This document shows positions 1-5,705 of a DNA stretch of 14,900 nucleotides, piece by piece. Each line of letters begins with the position of its first letter. Position 1 is the stretch's first letter. The notes beneath the pieces were generated by a model. It was given only the letters and a program-made list of their open reading frames with translations. It was not told the origin of the DNA and ran no database searches. A program made the translations under genes and the position numbers. Location of the stretch: positions 1 through 14,900 of the forward strand of contig RPYR01000066.1 of assembly GCA_008671285.1 (NCBI GenBank). Direction: 5' to 3'. Source of the stretch: Collinsella aerofaciens (lineage in GTDB: Bacteria > Actinomycetota > Coriobacteriia > Coriobacteriales > Coriobacteriaceae).

Positions 1-387
<387 letters not shown>

Positions 388-460
388 ACGGGCGAATTTG
401 GCGAGGGGGAGGCTGACTCGGTTCCGCCCCCGCCTTGGCTGGACGCCGCAAAGCGCTGTG

Positions 461-492
461 GGCGCTGGGCCATATGGCTCAGCGCCTTTTTT
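461..492 (+). terminator. Rho-independent terminator after eno
   Basis: GGCGCTG (461-467) pairs with CAGCGCC (480-486). The stem continues through one G-T wobble and GCC/GGC to an ATAT loop, and six Ts follow directly. A second, weaker GC hairpin lies just upstream (about 400-434: a GGGGG run against CCCCC). Confidence 0.9.
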
Positions 493-583
493 ATGTCGAG
501 CAAAGGCTGGCGAAGGCGGTGCGCGCGCTCGTGCTATAACTAGAATACTTAGCGCAAACAAACCTCAACCGCACAAGGCGCAC

Positions 584-1342
584 ATGGATCAGATTTACGA
601 CAACAGGTACTATTCCGCCGGTTCGCGTGAGCCGTCGCCTCGCCGTGCGCGCACGGTGCAGCTCGGTGGGTCCGCCTGCGCCGGTGCCGACCGCTCCACG
701 CAGCGCCCGACAAGTACCTCGCGCCCCAATGCTCAAGTGAATACTTCGGCAGATGGACCGGTGCGCCCGGCACGTTCGTCGCATGCGTCGCGTCCCTCGG
801 CCCAGATGCACGACAGGTCGAGCAGGCCCTCGAGCCGTCTTTCGGGCTCGGACTTTATGCGCTACGCCAATGACAATGCGGTGGTCAAGGCGATCTATGA
901 CTTTACGCATGGCTCTCTGCGCCCGCTGTTTATCGGCATTGTCGTGGCGCTGGCGCTCGTGAGCCTGTATTTTCCCGTACGCGACCTGTACGTGGCTAAG
1001 CGCTCGAGCGACATCTTGGCCAAGCAGGTCGAGATTCGTCAGCAATACAATGATGAGATGAAAAAAGACACTGATAAGTGGTTCTCGGAAGAGGGCATTA
1101 AGGATTCGGCACGGGGCCTGGGCATGGCGATGCCCGGCGAGAAGAGGATTGAAGTGCTGGGCCTGGACGATGATTCGGATTCGTCGTCGAGCAAAAAGTC
1201 CTCAAACGCCAAGAATGCCAGCGAAGTGGCCAAAGAGATCGAAGAGGTCGGCAAGGACGCACCGTGGTACATCAAGACGCTCGATATGCTGTTTGGATTT
1301 AACGGCGTCGAGGGCCAGACGGTCGCGTCCAGCGGCGAGTAG
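584..1342 (+). CDS. DivIC/FtsB-like septum formation initiator with long N-terminal extension
   Basis: Predicted bitopic membrane protein of the DivIC/FtsB family (252 aa). In known members these proteins bridge the divisome, contacting FtsL and FtsQ/DivIB at the septum. Residues 1-110 are Arg/Ser/Pro-rich and look disordered. One hydrophobic segment spans about 114-130, then a charged heptad-like stretch follows (about 133-165). Next comes the family signature EEGIKDSARGLGMAMPGE (about 159-176), matching the usual pattern of a helix followed by AR-LGM-PGE. The tail is acidic and Ser/Lys-rich. ATG 584 is chosen as the first methionine in frame after the eno terminator; AAGGCG at 575-580 is a poor, closely spaced ribosome site, so the start is less certain than the frame. 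Position between eno and a Ppx/GppA gene is the conserved actinobacterial arrangement. Typical FtsB/DivIC proteins are about 100-150 aa, so the N-terminal extension is notable. Confidence 0.88.
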   Translation: MDQIYDNRYYSAGSREPSPRRARTVQLGGSACAGADRSTQRPTSTSRPNAQVNTSADGPVRPARSSHASRPSAQMHDRSSRPSSRLSGSDFMRYANDNAVVKAIYDFTHGSLRPLFIGIVVALALVSLYFPVRDLYVAKRSSDILAKQVEIRQQYNDEMKKDTDKWFSEEGIKDSARGLGMAMPGEKRIEVLGLDDDSDSSSSKKSSNAKNASEVAKEIEEVGKDAPWYIKTLDMLFGFNGVEGQTVASSGE

Positions 1343-1370
1343 GCGAGTAGCGCCCGGAGGGGAGCCCGCA

Positions 1371-2372
1371 ATGGCAGATTGCAAACGATATAAGGTGGCC
1401 GCGATCGACCTGGGAACGGTGTCGTCGCGACTGGTGCTGGCGCAGGTCGAGGGCGGGGCGATCGTGGAATCGTCCAAGCATACCGAGATTACCGATCTGG
1501 GCGAGGGCGTCGACGCGACGGGCCGCTTTTGCGAGGCGGCTGTCGAGCGTGTGCTCGCTGCGTGTCGCATATTTGTGGATGAGGCGCGTGCCTTTGGGGC
1601 CGCGTGCGTCTGCACCACCTGCACGAGTGCCGCGCGCGATGCGTCCAACGCCGCGCTGCTGCTGGACGGCCTGCGCGGGCTGGGGCTCGAACCGCAGGTG
1701 ATTCCGGGCGAGGTTGAGGCGCGCCTGACATTTTTTGGCGTGGCGCACGACTTTGCCGGTGAACGCATTATCGTCGCCGATTCGGGCGGCGGCTCCACGG
1801 AGCTCGCGACGGGCGTGTACGCACCAGAGCGTGGGGTCTTTGCGCTGGAGGGAACGCGCTCACTGGACATCGGTTGCCGTCGCGTGACGGAGCGGTTTTT
1901 CTCGACGCTGCCACCCGCACGCGGCGAGCTTGCTGCCGCTGCCTCGTGGGCAGGCGAGCAGTTCGCCGCCTATTTTGAAGGCCTGCCCAGCGACTTTGAG
2001 CGCGCCGAGCGTCTGGTCGCGGTGGGTGGCACGGTGACTACGCTGGTGGCTCTGGTCCACGAGCTGGAACCGTACGATTCGAGCTTTGTTCACCTACGCG
2101 AGCTGTCGCTGGAGCAGGTCTCGGCCGCTATCGAGCGCATGTCTGTGTTGGACGCGGAAGGCATCGCCGCGCTACCGGGTGTACAGCCCAAACGCGCGGG
2201 CGTGATCTTGGCTGGCGCCGTGGTGATCCGCGAACTCATGCGTGCCGGCGGCTACAAGACGCTCACCGTAAGCGAGAACAGCCTACTCGCCGGCATGGCC
2301 GCCACCATCAACGAGACTCTCGACGGCGCGACCCCCACCATCGGCTGGACCCCCAGCCTCAGCGCCCTCTAA
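1371..2372 (+). CDS. Ppx/GppA family phosphatase (exopolyphosphatase / pppGpp phosphohydrolase-like)
   Basis: A 333-aa single-module member of the actin-fold Ppx/GppA family, which hydrolyses terminal phosphates of polyphosphate or of pppGpp. Visible motifs: the first phosphate loop AIDLGTVSSR (11-20), the catalytic-glutamate segment IPGEVEARL (111-119), the second phosphate loop DSGGGSTEL (137-145), SLDIGCRRVTERF (174-186), the adenosine-type motif VAVGGTVTTL (206-215), LPGVQPKRAGVILAG (268-282) and a closing SENSLLAGMA (281-290 region). The length fits the short actinobacterial class that lacks the HD and C-terminal domains of E. coli Ppx. ATG 1371 follows GGAGG at 1356-1360, and the gene starts 28 bases after the DivIC-like stop, so the two are probably cotranscribed. 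Sequence alone does not decide between polyphosphate and pppGpp as substrate. Confidence 0.93.
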   Translation: MADCKRYKVAAIDLGTVSSRLVLAQVEGGAIVESSKHTEITDLGEGVDATGRFCEAAVERVLAACRIFVDEARAFGAACVCTTCTSAARDASNAALLLDGLRGLGLEPQVIPGEVEARLTFFGVAHDFAGERIIVADSGGGSTELATGVYAPERGVFALEGTRSLDIGCRRVTERFFSTLPPARGELAAAASWAGEQFAAYFEGLPSDFERAERLVAVGGTVTTLVALVHELEPYDSSFVHLRELSLEQVSAAIERMSVLDAEGIAALPGVQPKRAGVILAGAVVIRELMRAGGYKTLTVSENSLLAGMAATINETLDGATPTIGWTPSLSAL

Positions 2373-2379
2373 ATAATAA

Positions 2380-2444
2380 GTTGCGGTGAAATACGGACTA
2401 AAATCGCCCTTTCGGGCACCAAACAGTCCCTATTCCACCGCAAC
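2380..2444. repeat. 65-bp imperfect palindrome between convergent genes
   Basis: The left arm 2380-2399 (GTTGCGGTGAAATACGGACT) is the reverse complement of the right arm 2425-2444 with two mismatches. The loop holds a small inner hairpin (GCCC 2406-2409 / GGGC 2414-2417). It lies between the stop codons of the Ppx/GppA gene (+) and the ATPase gene (-). Read on the minus strand the hairpin is followed by TTATTATTT, so it could terminate the ATPase transcript. Both arms, read outward from the loop, begin AGTCC, echoing the GTCCC theme of the other repeats in the window. It resembles a REP/MITE-like dispersed element, but copy number cannot be judged from one window. Confidence 0.75.
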
Positions 2445-2450
2445 TCAACA

Positions 2451-2489
2451 GCCGGCACCTGGGGACAGTCCTTGTGGGGCGTCCCCACA
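2451..2489 (-). repeat. Partial GTCCC-palindrome repeat copy plus adjacent hairpin
   Basis: Read on the minus strand, 2471-2451 gives GGACTGTCCCCAGGTGCCGGC. Twelve bases (GACTGTCCCCAG) match 13281-13292 exactly, and GGTGCCGGC matches the palindrome of the copy at 13348. The second GTCCC box expected 27 nt further on is absent, so this is a half copy. Next to it TGTGGGG (2473-2479) and CCCCACA (2483-2489) form a perfect 7-bp hairpin with a 3-nt loop, five bases past the ATPase stop codon. Confidence 0.6.
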
Positions 2490-2493
2490 GCGC

Positions 2494-3795
2494 CTATGCC
2501 AGCTTGTCGATCTGCCCAATCTCCCAAAGCGGAATATTGATGAGCGTGCCCTCGTCTCTATATGCCGCCAGGGAGCTCCTCACGCAACGCTCGAGTTTGA
2601 ATTTTTCGCAGGCTACTTTCAGACTCTTCGCTTTAAGGTTCTCTGCCGCCTTGACCTCAAGCGGAAGCACGGTTCCCGCATGGTCGATGGCAAAGTCGGT
2701 TTCGGCATTGCCGGAGGTAGAGGACCAATACGCGGGAGTTTTGTCCTGGAGCAAAAGCTCCTGCGCGACGTATTGTTCGGTCAGCGAACCTTTGAACTCG
2801 GTAAAAACAGCGGATCCGTTAAGAACGATGGCCGGAGAGAGACCGGAGAGCGCTCCGAGGATGCCGGTGTCGATGCAGAACAGTTTGAAGCCCGAGAGGT
2901 CTTCGTAGCTCGAGAGCGGCGCCTTTAGAGCGGAAGCACGTGGCACCTTATGAACGATTCCGTAGTCCGTGAGCCACTGGAGGCTTTCCTCGAAATCGCG
3001 TGCGCGCGCTCCGGGACGAAGGGCGCCATAGACAAACTTCTTGTTCTCCTTTGCAAGCTGGCCGGGAAGGGATTTCCAAACCAACCTCATGCGCTCGACG
3101 ATGCGGGCGGGTGCATGTTTGCCAAAATCGGATTCGTAAGCCTCGATGATTTGCTGTTGAAGCCTTCGGGCTTCGATGAAGTCGCGTGTCTCGGCGAAAG
3201 TGGAGACAACTTCGGGCATACCGCCGACAACAAGGTATTCCTTGAGCAAGTGCTCGAGCTTTTCGGTAACGTTTGCTAGAAGGTTCATGTCTGCGGCAAG
3301 GATGGCGTCGGCGAGCGGGTTGCCGTCGACGGCACGAACGAACTCAGCAAACCCCATGGGACGCATGGTGAGCTGGTCGATTTTGCCGACGGGAAATGAC
3401 TCGTTTTCGCGTCGGAGCGCGAGGCCCATATAGGAACCGGCTGCTACGATGTGGTATTCGGGCGCAAGCTCGTTGAAGTACTTGAGCGAGGTGATCCCGC
3501 GTGGCGCTTCTTGGATCTCGTCGAAGATGATTAGCGTGTCTTCCGGCGTTACGGTTTGGCCACGTAGGAGTTCTATCTGGGAGATGATGCGCTTGGGGTC
3601 GAGGTTCCCATCGAACAGCGAGCGTGTGCTCGGCTCGAGCATAAAGTCAAAACGAATGACGTTTCGATACTGCTGGCTTGCGAATTCGTTAAGAAGCCAA
3701 GTCTTTCCTGTCTGGCGGGCTCCCTTAAGCAAGAGAGGTTTGCGATTCGCCCTTGATTTCCAAGCGATAAGTTCACTCATAAGCTGTCGCTGCAT
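2494..3795 (-). CDS. AAA-family ATP-binding protein with C-terminal DUF4143 domain
   Basis: A 433-aa protein of the widespread bacterial/archaeal ATPase family with AAA_14 plus DUF4143 domains. Members occur as scattered accessory genes and their cellular role is not established. Visible: Walker A GARQTGKT (25-32), Walker B TLIIFDEIQE (87-96), and a sensor-like VAAGSYMGLAL (117-127). The mid-region VVGGMPEVV is typical of the start of DUF4143. Near the C-terminus TDFAI followed about ten residues later by PLEVKA resembles the D...ExK core of a nuclease-like fold, as commonly seen in this family; activity is not implied. ATG 3795 is preferred over TTG 3807 because GGGAGG (3805-3800 on the minus strand) lies four bases before it, and the TTG overlaps that site. 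Compared with its neighbours the gene reads as less GC-biased in wobble positions, and it is flanked by repeats on both sides, which suggests acquisition. Confidence 0.9.
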   Translation of the reverse strand: MQRQLMSELIAWKSRANRKPLLLKGARQTGKTWLLNEFASQQYRNVIRFDFMLEPSTRSLFDGNLDPKRIISQIELLRGQTVTPEDTLIIFDEIQEAPRGITSLKYFNELAPEYHIVAAGSYMGLALRRENESFPVGKIDQLTMRPMGFAEFVRAVDGNPLADAILAADMNLLANVTEKLEHLLKEYLVVGGMPEVVSTFAETRDFIEARRLQQQIIEAYESDFGKHAPARIVERMRLVWKSLPGQLAKENKKFVYGALRPGARARDFEESLQWLTDYGIVHKVPRASALKAPLSSYEDLSGFKLFCIDTGILGALSGLSPAIVLNGSAVFTEFKGSLTEQYVAQELLLQDKTPAYWSSTSGNAETDFAIDHAGTVLPLEVKAAENLKAKSLKVACEKFKLERCVRSSLAAYRDEGTLINIPLWEIGQIDKLA

Positions 3796-3818
3796 ATTGC
3801 CTCCCAACCCTCTCGGTT

Positions 3819-3824
3819 AGTATA
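3819..3824 (-). promoter_or_regulatory. Putative -10 box of the ATPase gene
   Basis: On the minus strand TATACT lies 24 bases before the ATG at 3795, which fits a short leader carrying the GGGAGG ribosome site. No good -35 match is present. The region where one would be expected (about 3842-3847) lies inside the proximal TTTCCATCGGAAA palindrome (3839-3851), so promoter activity may depend on, or be blocked by, a protein bound there. Confidence 0.5.
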
Positions 3825-3835
3825 AGGCCATTTGG

Positions 3836-3934
3836 GTGTTTCCATCGGAAAATGTGCTAGACAACCACGTTTTTCCATCGGAAAATGTGCGAGACAACCA
3901 CGTTTTTCCATCGGACAATGTGGTAGGAAACTCA
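3836..3934. repeat. Three 33-bp tandem repeats each carrying a palindrome
   Basis: Three direct repeats of exactly 33 bp: 3836-3868, 3869-3901 and 3902-3934. Each carries TTTTCC-ATC-GGAAAA or a close variant: 3839-3851 (arms of five), 3871-3885 (perfect, arms of six) and 3904-3918 (right arm GGACAA, one mismatch). Units 1 and 2 differ at very few positions; unit 3 diverges in its last third. The array sits directly upstream of the putative ATPase promoter, consistent with a multi-site operator. There are no unique spacers, so it is not a CRISPR array. Confidence 0.88.
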
Positions 3935-4003
3935 TTGGGTGGGCGGAAAAAGTAGTCAAAAAAGCCCCGTCCCAAATGAGCTGCTCTGCAGTTGACGGCG
4001 TCC

Positions 4004-4042
4004 AAAAGAAACGAGCCCGCATCCCTTGGGGACACAGGCTCG
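4004..4042 (-). terminator. Terminator of the tRNA-Leu transcript
   Basis: On the minus strand, 4042-4029 pairs with 4025-4012 along 14 positions (Watson-Crick with a few G-T wobbles) around a 3-nt loop. It is followed by TTTCTTTT (4011-4004). It starts 11 bases after the encoded CCA end of the tRNA. Confidence 0.85.
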
Positions 4043-4053
4043 AAAGCTCCATA

Positions 4054-4138
4054 TGGTAGGGGCGGTGGGACTCGAACCCACAATCCTTGCGGCGAGAGAT
4101 TTTAAGTCTCCTGCGTATGCCAATTCCGCCACGCCCCC
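4054..4138 (-). tRNA. tRNA-Leu (anticodon TAA)
   Basis: An 85-nt tRNA with encoded CCA (4056-4054). The acceptor arm GGGGGCG (4138-4132) pairs with CGCCCCT (4064-4058), with one G-T wobble. The anticodon stem GGAGA/TCTCT encloses the loop CTTAAAA, placing TAA at the anticodon. The T arm reads GTGGG-TTCGAGT-CCCAC. A variable region longer than in class I tRNAs agrees with leucine. It reads UUA/UUG codons, the least used leucine codons in a GC-rich genome. The 5' end lies 31 bases after the stop codon of the TPR-like gene on the same strand. I see no convincing separate promoter, so it may be cotranscribed with that gene. Confidence 0.95.
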
Positions 4139-4169
4139 GTGAGACTAGAAGTCTAGCACAAGCCGTCCG

Positions 4170-4793
4170 TTACGCGTTGACGGCCATCGAGTGTTGGCCC
4201 GACTTCTCCAGGAACTCCTGGAACTTGGCTTCGTCGCCCTTGTTCTGGTATTGCAAGGCCAGCAGGTACTCCAGGCGGCAGCGCTTGACCGGGTCGTCGC
4301 CGGCCTCCTCGAGCATGCGCTCCAGCTCGGGAATGTCGTTGTGGCGCTTGAGGATCATCGTGTCGTACATCAGCTGACACTCGTGTGCAACCGCCTCGGC
4401 TTGACCGCCCTCAAAACCCTTGATCTCGTGCAACAGTTCCTTGGACTTTTTGCGGTCCTCCTGGCCAACGTAGTAGTTAAAGGCCTTAATCACCAAGTCG
4501 ACGCGCTGCATCTTGGGGAGGTTGAGACCCAGCAGCAGGTCGAACATCTCGCTGGCGCGCTCGTGGTCCTCGCGCAGCAGATAGGAGTTCAGACGCAGGT
4601 AGTCGCGGTTGTAGCGCGGGTACAGCATGCTGGTGAGTTTGCCGTCGAGCAAACGATCGAACTCGTCCCACTGCTTGGCGGCCATCAACTGCTGCAGACG
4701 CTTGAACGTGGTGCGTTTTTTGACGCTAAAGAACACCGACACGGCGATGCAGATGATAACGACGGCGGTCCAGAGGGTGCGGGAATCGGGCAT
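4170..4793 (-). CDS. Membrane-anchored TPR-like helical repeat protein, unknown function
   Basis: A 207-aa protein I cannot assign to a named family. It has a single N-terminal hydrophobic segment (about residues 7-24) followed by basic residues KKR, predicting a cytoplasmic C-terminal domain anchored in the membrane. The remainder (about 28-200) is a run of short amphipathic helices with TPR-like spacing, for example QWDEFDRLLDGKL, HERASEMFDLLLGL and KKSKELLHEIKGF, suggesting a protein-binding scaffold. ATG 4793 is chosen because AAGGA ends seven bases before it and because it places the membrane segment at the extreme N-terminus; longer in-frame starts would put the promoter inside the gene. 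A perfect TATAAT box lies about 55 bases upstream. It is divergent from the PTS IIB gene. Confidence 0.82.
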   Translation of the reverse strand: MPDSRTLWTAVVIICIAVSVFFSVKKRTTFKRLQQLMAAKQWDEFDRLLDGKLTSMLYPRYNRDYLRLNSYLLREDHERASEMFDLLLGLNLPKMQRVDLVIKAFNYYVGQEDRKKSKELLHEIKGFEGGQAEAVAHECQLMYDTMILKRHNDIPELERMLEEAGDDPVKRCRLEYLLALQYQNKGDEAKFQEFLEKSGQHSMAVNA

Positions 4794-4808
4794 TTCAGGG
4801 TCCTTAGT

Positions 4809-4915
4809 CGCTCGTAAAGCGAGCGGTATGACAACACGTACTAGATGTATTATACGCAGCGAGCAAGCAAACTGGCATAAAAGCTCATCGAGGCTGAGTG
4901 CCATCGCTCGCTGCG
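4809..4915. repeat. Four GCGAGC-type half-sites in the divergent control region
   Basis: CGCTCG 4809-4814 and CGAGCG 4820-4825 form a close inverted pair. CGCAGCGAGC 4855-4864 and GCTCGCTGCG 4906-4915 form a perfect 10-bp inverted pair 41 bases apart. The distal pair overlaps the spacer of the minus-strand promoter and lies immediately before the plus-strand -10 box, a layout suited to one regulator acting on both promoters. Confidence 0.55.
4849..4878 (-). promoter_or_regulatory. Promoter of the TPR-like gene
   Basis: On the minus strand ATGCCA (4878-4873, four of six bases matching the -35 consensus) and a perfect TATAAT (4854-4849) are separated by 18 bases. Transcription would begin about 50 bases before the ATG at 4793. 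Confidence 0.7.
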
Positions 4916-4922
4916 GTACACT
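4894..4922 (+). promoter_or_regulatory. Possible promoter of the PTS IIB - VOC unit
   Basis: CTGAGT (4894-4899, three of six matches to the -35 consensus) and TACACT (4917-4922) are 17 bases apart, about 35 bases before the ATG. The -10 is reasonable and the -35 is weak. Confidence 0.45.
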
Positions 4923-4956
4923 TACCTAAAGTAAACCATGAAGGGAGATATTACCT

Positions 4957-5244
4957 ATGAAGAAGATCGTTTTGGCTTGCGGTGCTGGCGCTGCTACTTC
5001 CACGCTCGTTGCCCAGAAGGTCGCCACCATGCTCGACGCCAACGGTTATGCCGGCAAGTATGAGATCGTGCAGTGCGCCATCTCCGAGGCCAAGGACGCT
5101 TGCGATGAGGGTGCTGACCTGCTGATCGCCACCACCGTTGCCCCCGAGGGCCTCACCTGCCCGTACGTGAGCGGCGTGCCCTTCATGACCGGCATGAACC
5201 GCGTCGCTGCCGAGAAGGCCGTCCTTGACGTTATGGCTCAGTAG
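4957..5244 (+). CDS. Stand-alone PTS IIB protein, galactitol/lactose type
   Basis: A 95-aa soluble IIB domain of the phosphotransferase system. IIB accepts phosphate from IIA on a cysteine and passes it to the sugar carried by IIC. The start KIVLACGAGAATSTLVAQKV contains the signature loop with the phospho-accepting Cys8 and the CGxGxATST pattern typical of galactitol-type IIB. The length equals that of single-domain GatB proteins. GGGAG at 4943-4947 gives a good ribosome site. No IIA or IIC gene lies next to it; the following gene, 11 bases on, is a VOC-domain protein. It must therefore use IIA and IIC partners encoded elsewhere or serve a regulatory phospho-relay role. Whether it is a true transporter subunit cannot be decided here. 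Confidence 0.85.
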   Translation: MKKIVLACGAGAATSTLVAQKVATMLDANGYAGKYEIVQCAISEAKDACDEGADLLIATTVAPEGLTCPYVSGVPFMTGMNRVAAEKAVLDVMAQ

Positions 5245-5255
5245 GCGCTGCCTGT

Positions 5256-5630
5256 ATGAATGAGCAGAACGCCAATCCGGTCGAACTCTTTGGCATGCGC
5301 GTTGCCCATGTGGGCATTAACGCCACCGACCCGGCAGATGCCTTGGAGATCGCGGAGCTGTTCTCGACGATGATGGGCCTGCCCGTTATCGAGACCCCCG
5401 TTTCGTACTTTAACGATTCGTTGGTCGAGATCATGAAGCAGAACGGTCGTGGCACCAAGGGCCACATCGGCTTTGCCGTTAACGACATCGATGCAGCTGA
5501 GAAGTGGTTTGCCGAGCGCGGGCTCGAGGTCAACGAGGAGTCGCGCGTGCTGCTGCCCGACGGTGGTACCAAGCTCGTGTACTTTAAGCGCGAGTTCGCC
5601 GGTTTCGCCGTGCATCTGTGCCGCGAGTAG
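5256..5630 (+). CDS. VOC-fold protein resembling the C-terminal domain of KDPG/KHG aldolase fusions
   Basis: A 124-aa vicinal-oxygen-chelate (glyoxalase/bleomycin-resistance fold) protein. The first repeat begins VAHVGINATDPADALEIAELFSTM and the second begins GHIGFAVNDIDAAEKWFAERG. From memory of the family, the second half, including the ending GGTKLVYFKREFAGFAVHL, resembles the VOC domain found fused behind 2-keto-3-deoxy-6-phosphogluconate/4-hydroxy-2-oxoglutarate aldolases in some Firmicutes and related bacteria. The substrate is unknown. No aldolase is present in the window, so this would be a free-standing version. It begins 11 bases after the PTS IIB stop with no clear ribosome site, suggesting translational coupling. 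A sugar-acid or sugar-phosphate catabolic role is an inference from both genes. Confidence 0.8.
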   Translation: MNEQNANPVELFGMRVAHVGINATDPADALEIAELFSTMMGLPVIETPVSYFNDSLVEIMKQNGRGTKGHIGFAVNDIDAAEKWFAERGLEVNEESRVLLPDGGTKLVYFKREFAGFAVHLCRE

Positions 5631-5652
5631 CGCACAAGCTGCCATAGCTAGC

Positions 5653-5690
5653 AAAAAGGGATAGGGCCGCGTGGCCCTATCCCTTTATTT
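5653..5690. terminator. Bidirectional terminator between VOC gene and histidine kinase
   Basis: A perfect 14-bp stem (5655-5668 with 5673-5686) around the loop GCGT, with T-rich sequence on the plus-strand exit (TTTATTTAT) and five As at 5653-5657 giving a T-run on the minus-strand exit. It lies between two convergent genes. Confidence 0.9.
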
Positions 5691-5705
5691 ATGCCGAGGG
5701 GCTTC

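Noticed and set aside
491..1045. Minus-strand 184-codon open frame opposite the DivIC-like gene
   Set aside because: Shadow of a GC-rich coding region; the product shows no family features and the plus strand carries the conserved motif.
2386..2928. Plus-strand 180-codon open frame opposite the ATPase
   Set aside because: Begins inside the palindromic repeat and is antisense to the well-supported DUF4143 domain.
3796..3807. TTG at 3807 as start of the ATPase gene
   Set aside because: The TTG overlaps the GGGAGG ribosome site that serves ATG 3795, and the extra four residues add nothing.
3836..3934. CRISPR array
   Set aside because: The 33-bp units are contiguous with no unique spacers, only three units exist, and no cas gene is present.
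3777..4052. Minus-strand open frame of 91 codons whose product contains a repeated 11-residue unit
   Set aside because: The repetition simply reflects the 33-bp DNA repeat, which keeps frame because 33 is a multiple of three; other frames show the same. The frame also covers the tRNA terminator and overlaps the ATPase start, and has no ribosome site.
3921..4060. Attachment-site duplication of the tRNA-Leu 3' end
   Set aside because: Only a 7-base match (TGGTAGG) to the tRNA end occurs at 3921, explained by unit 3 of the repeat; no integrase is present.
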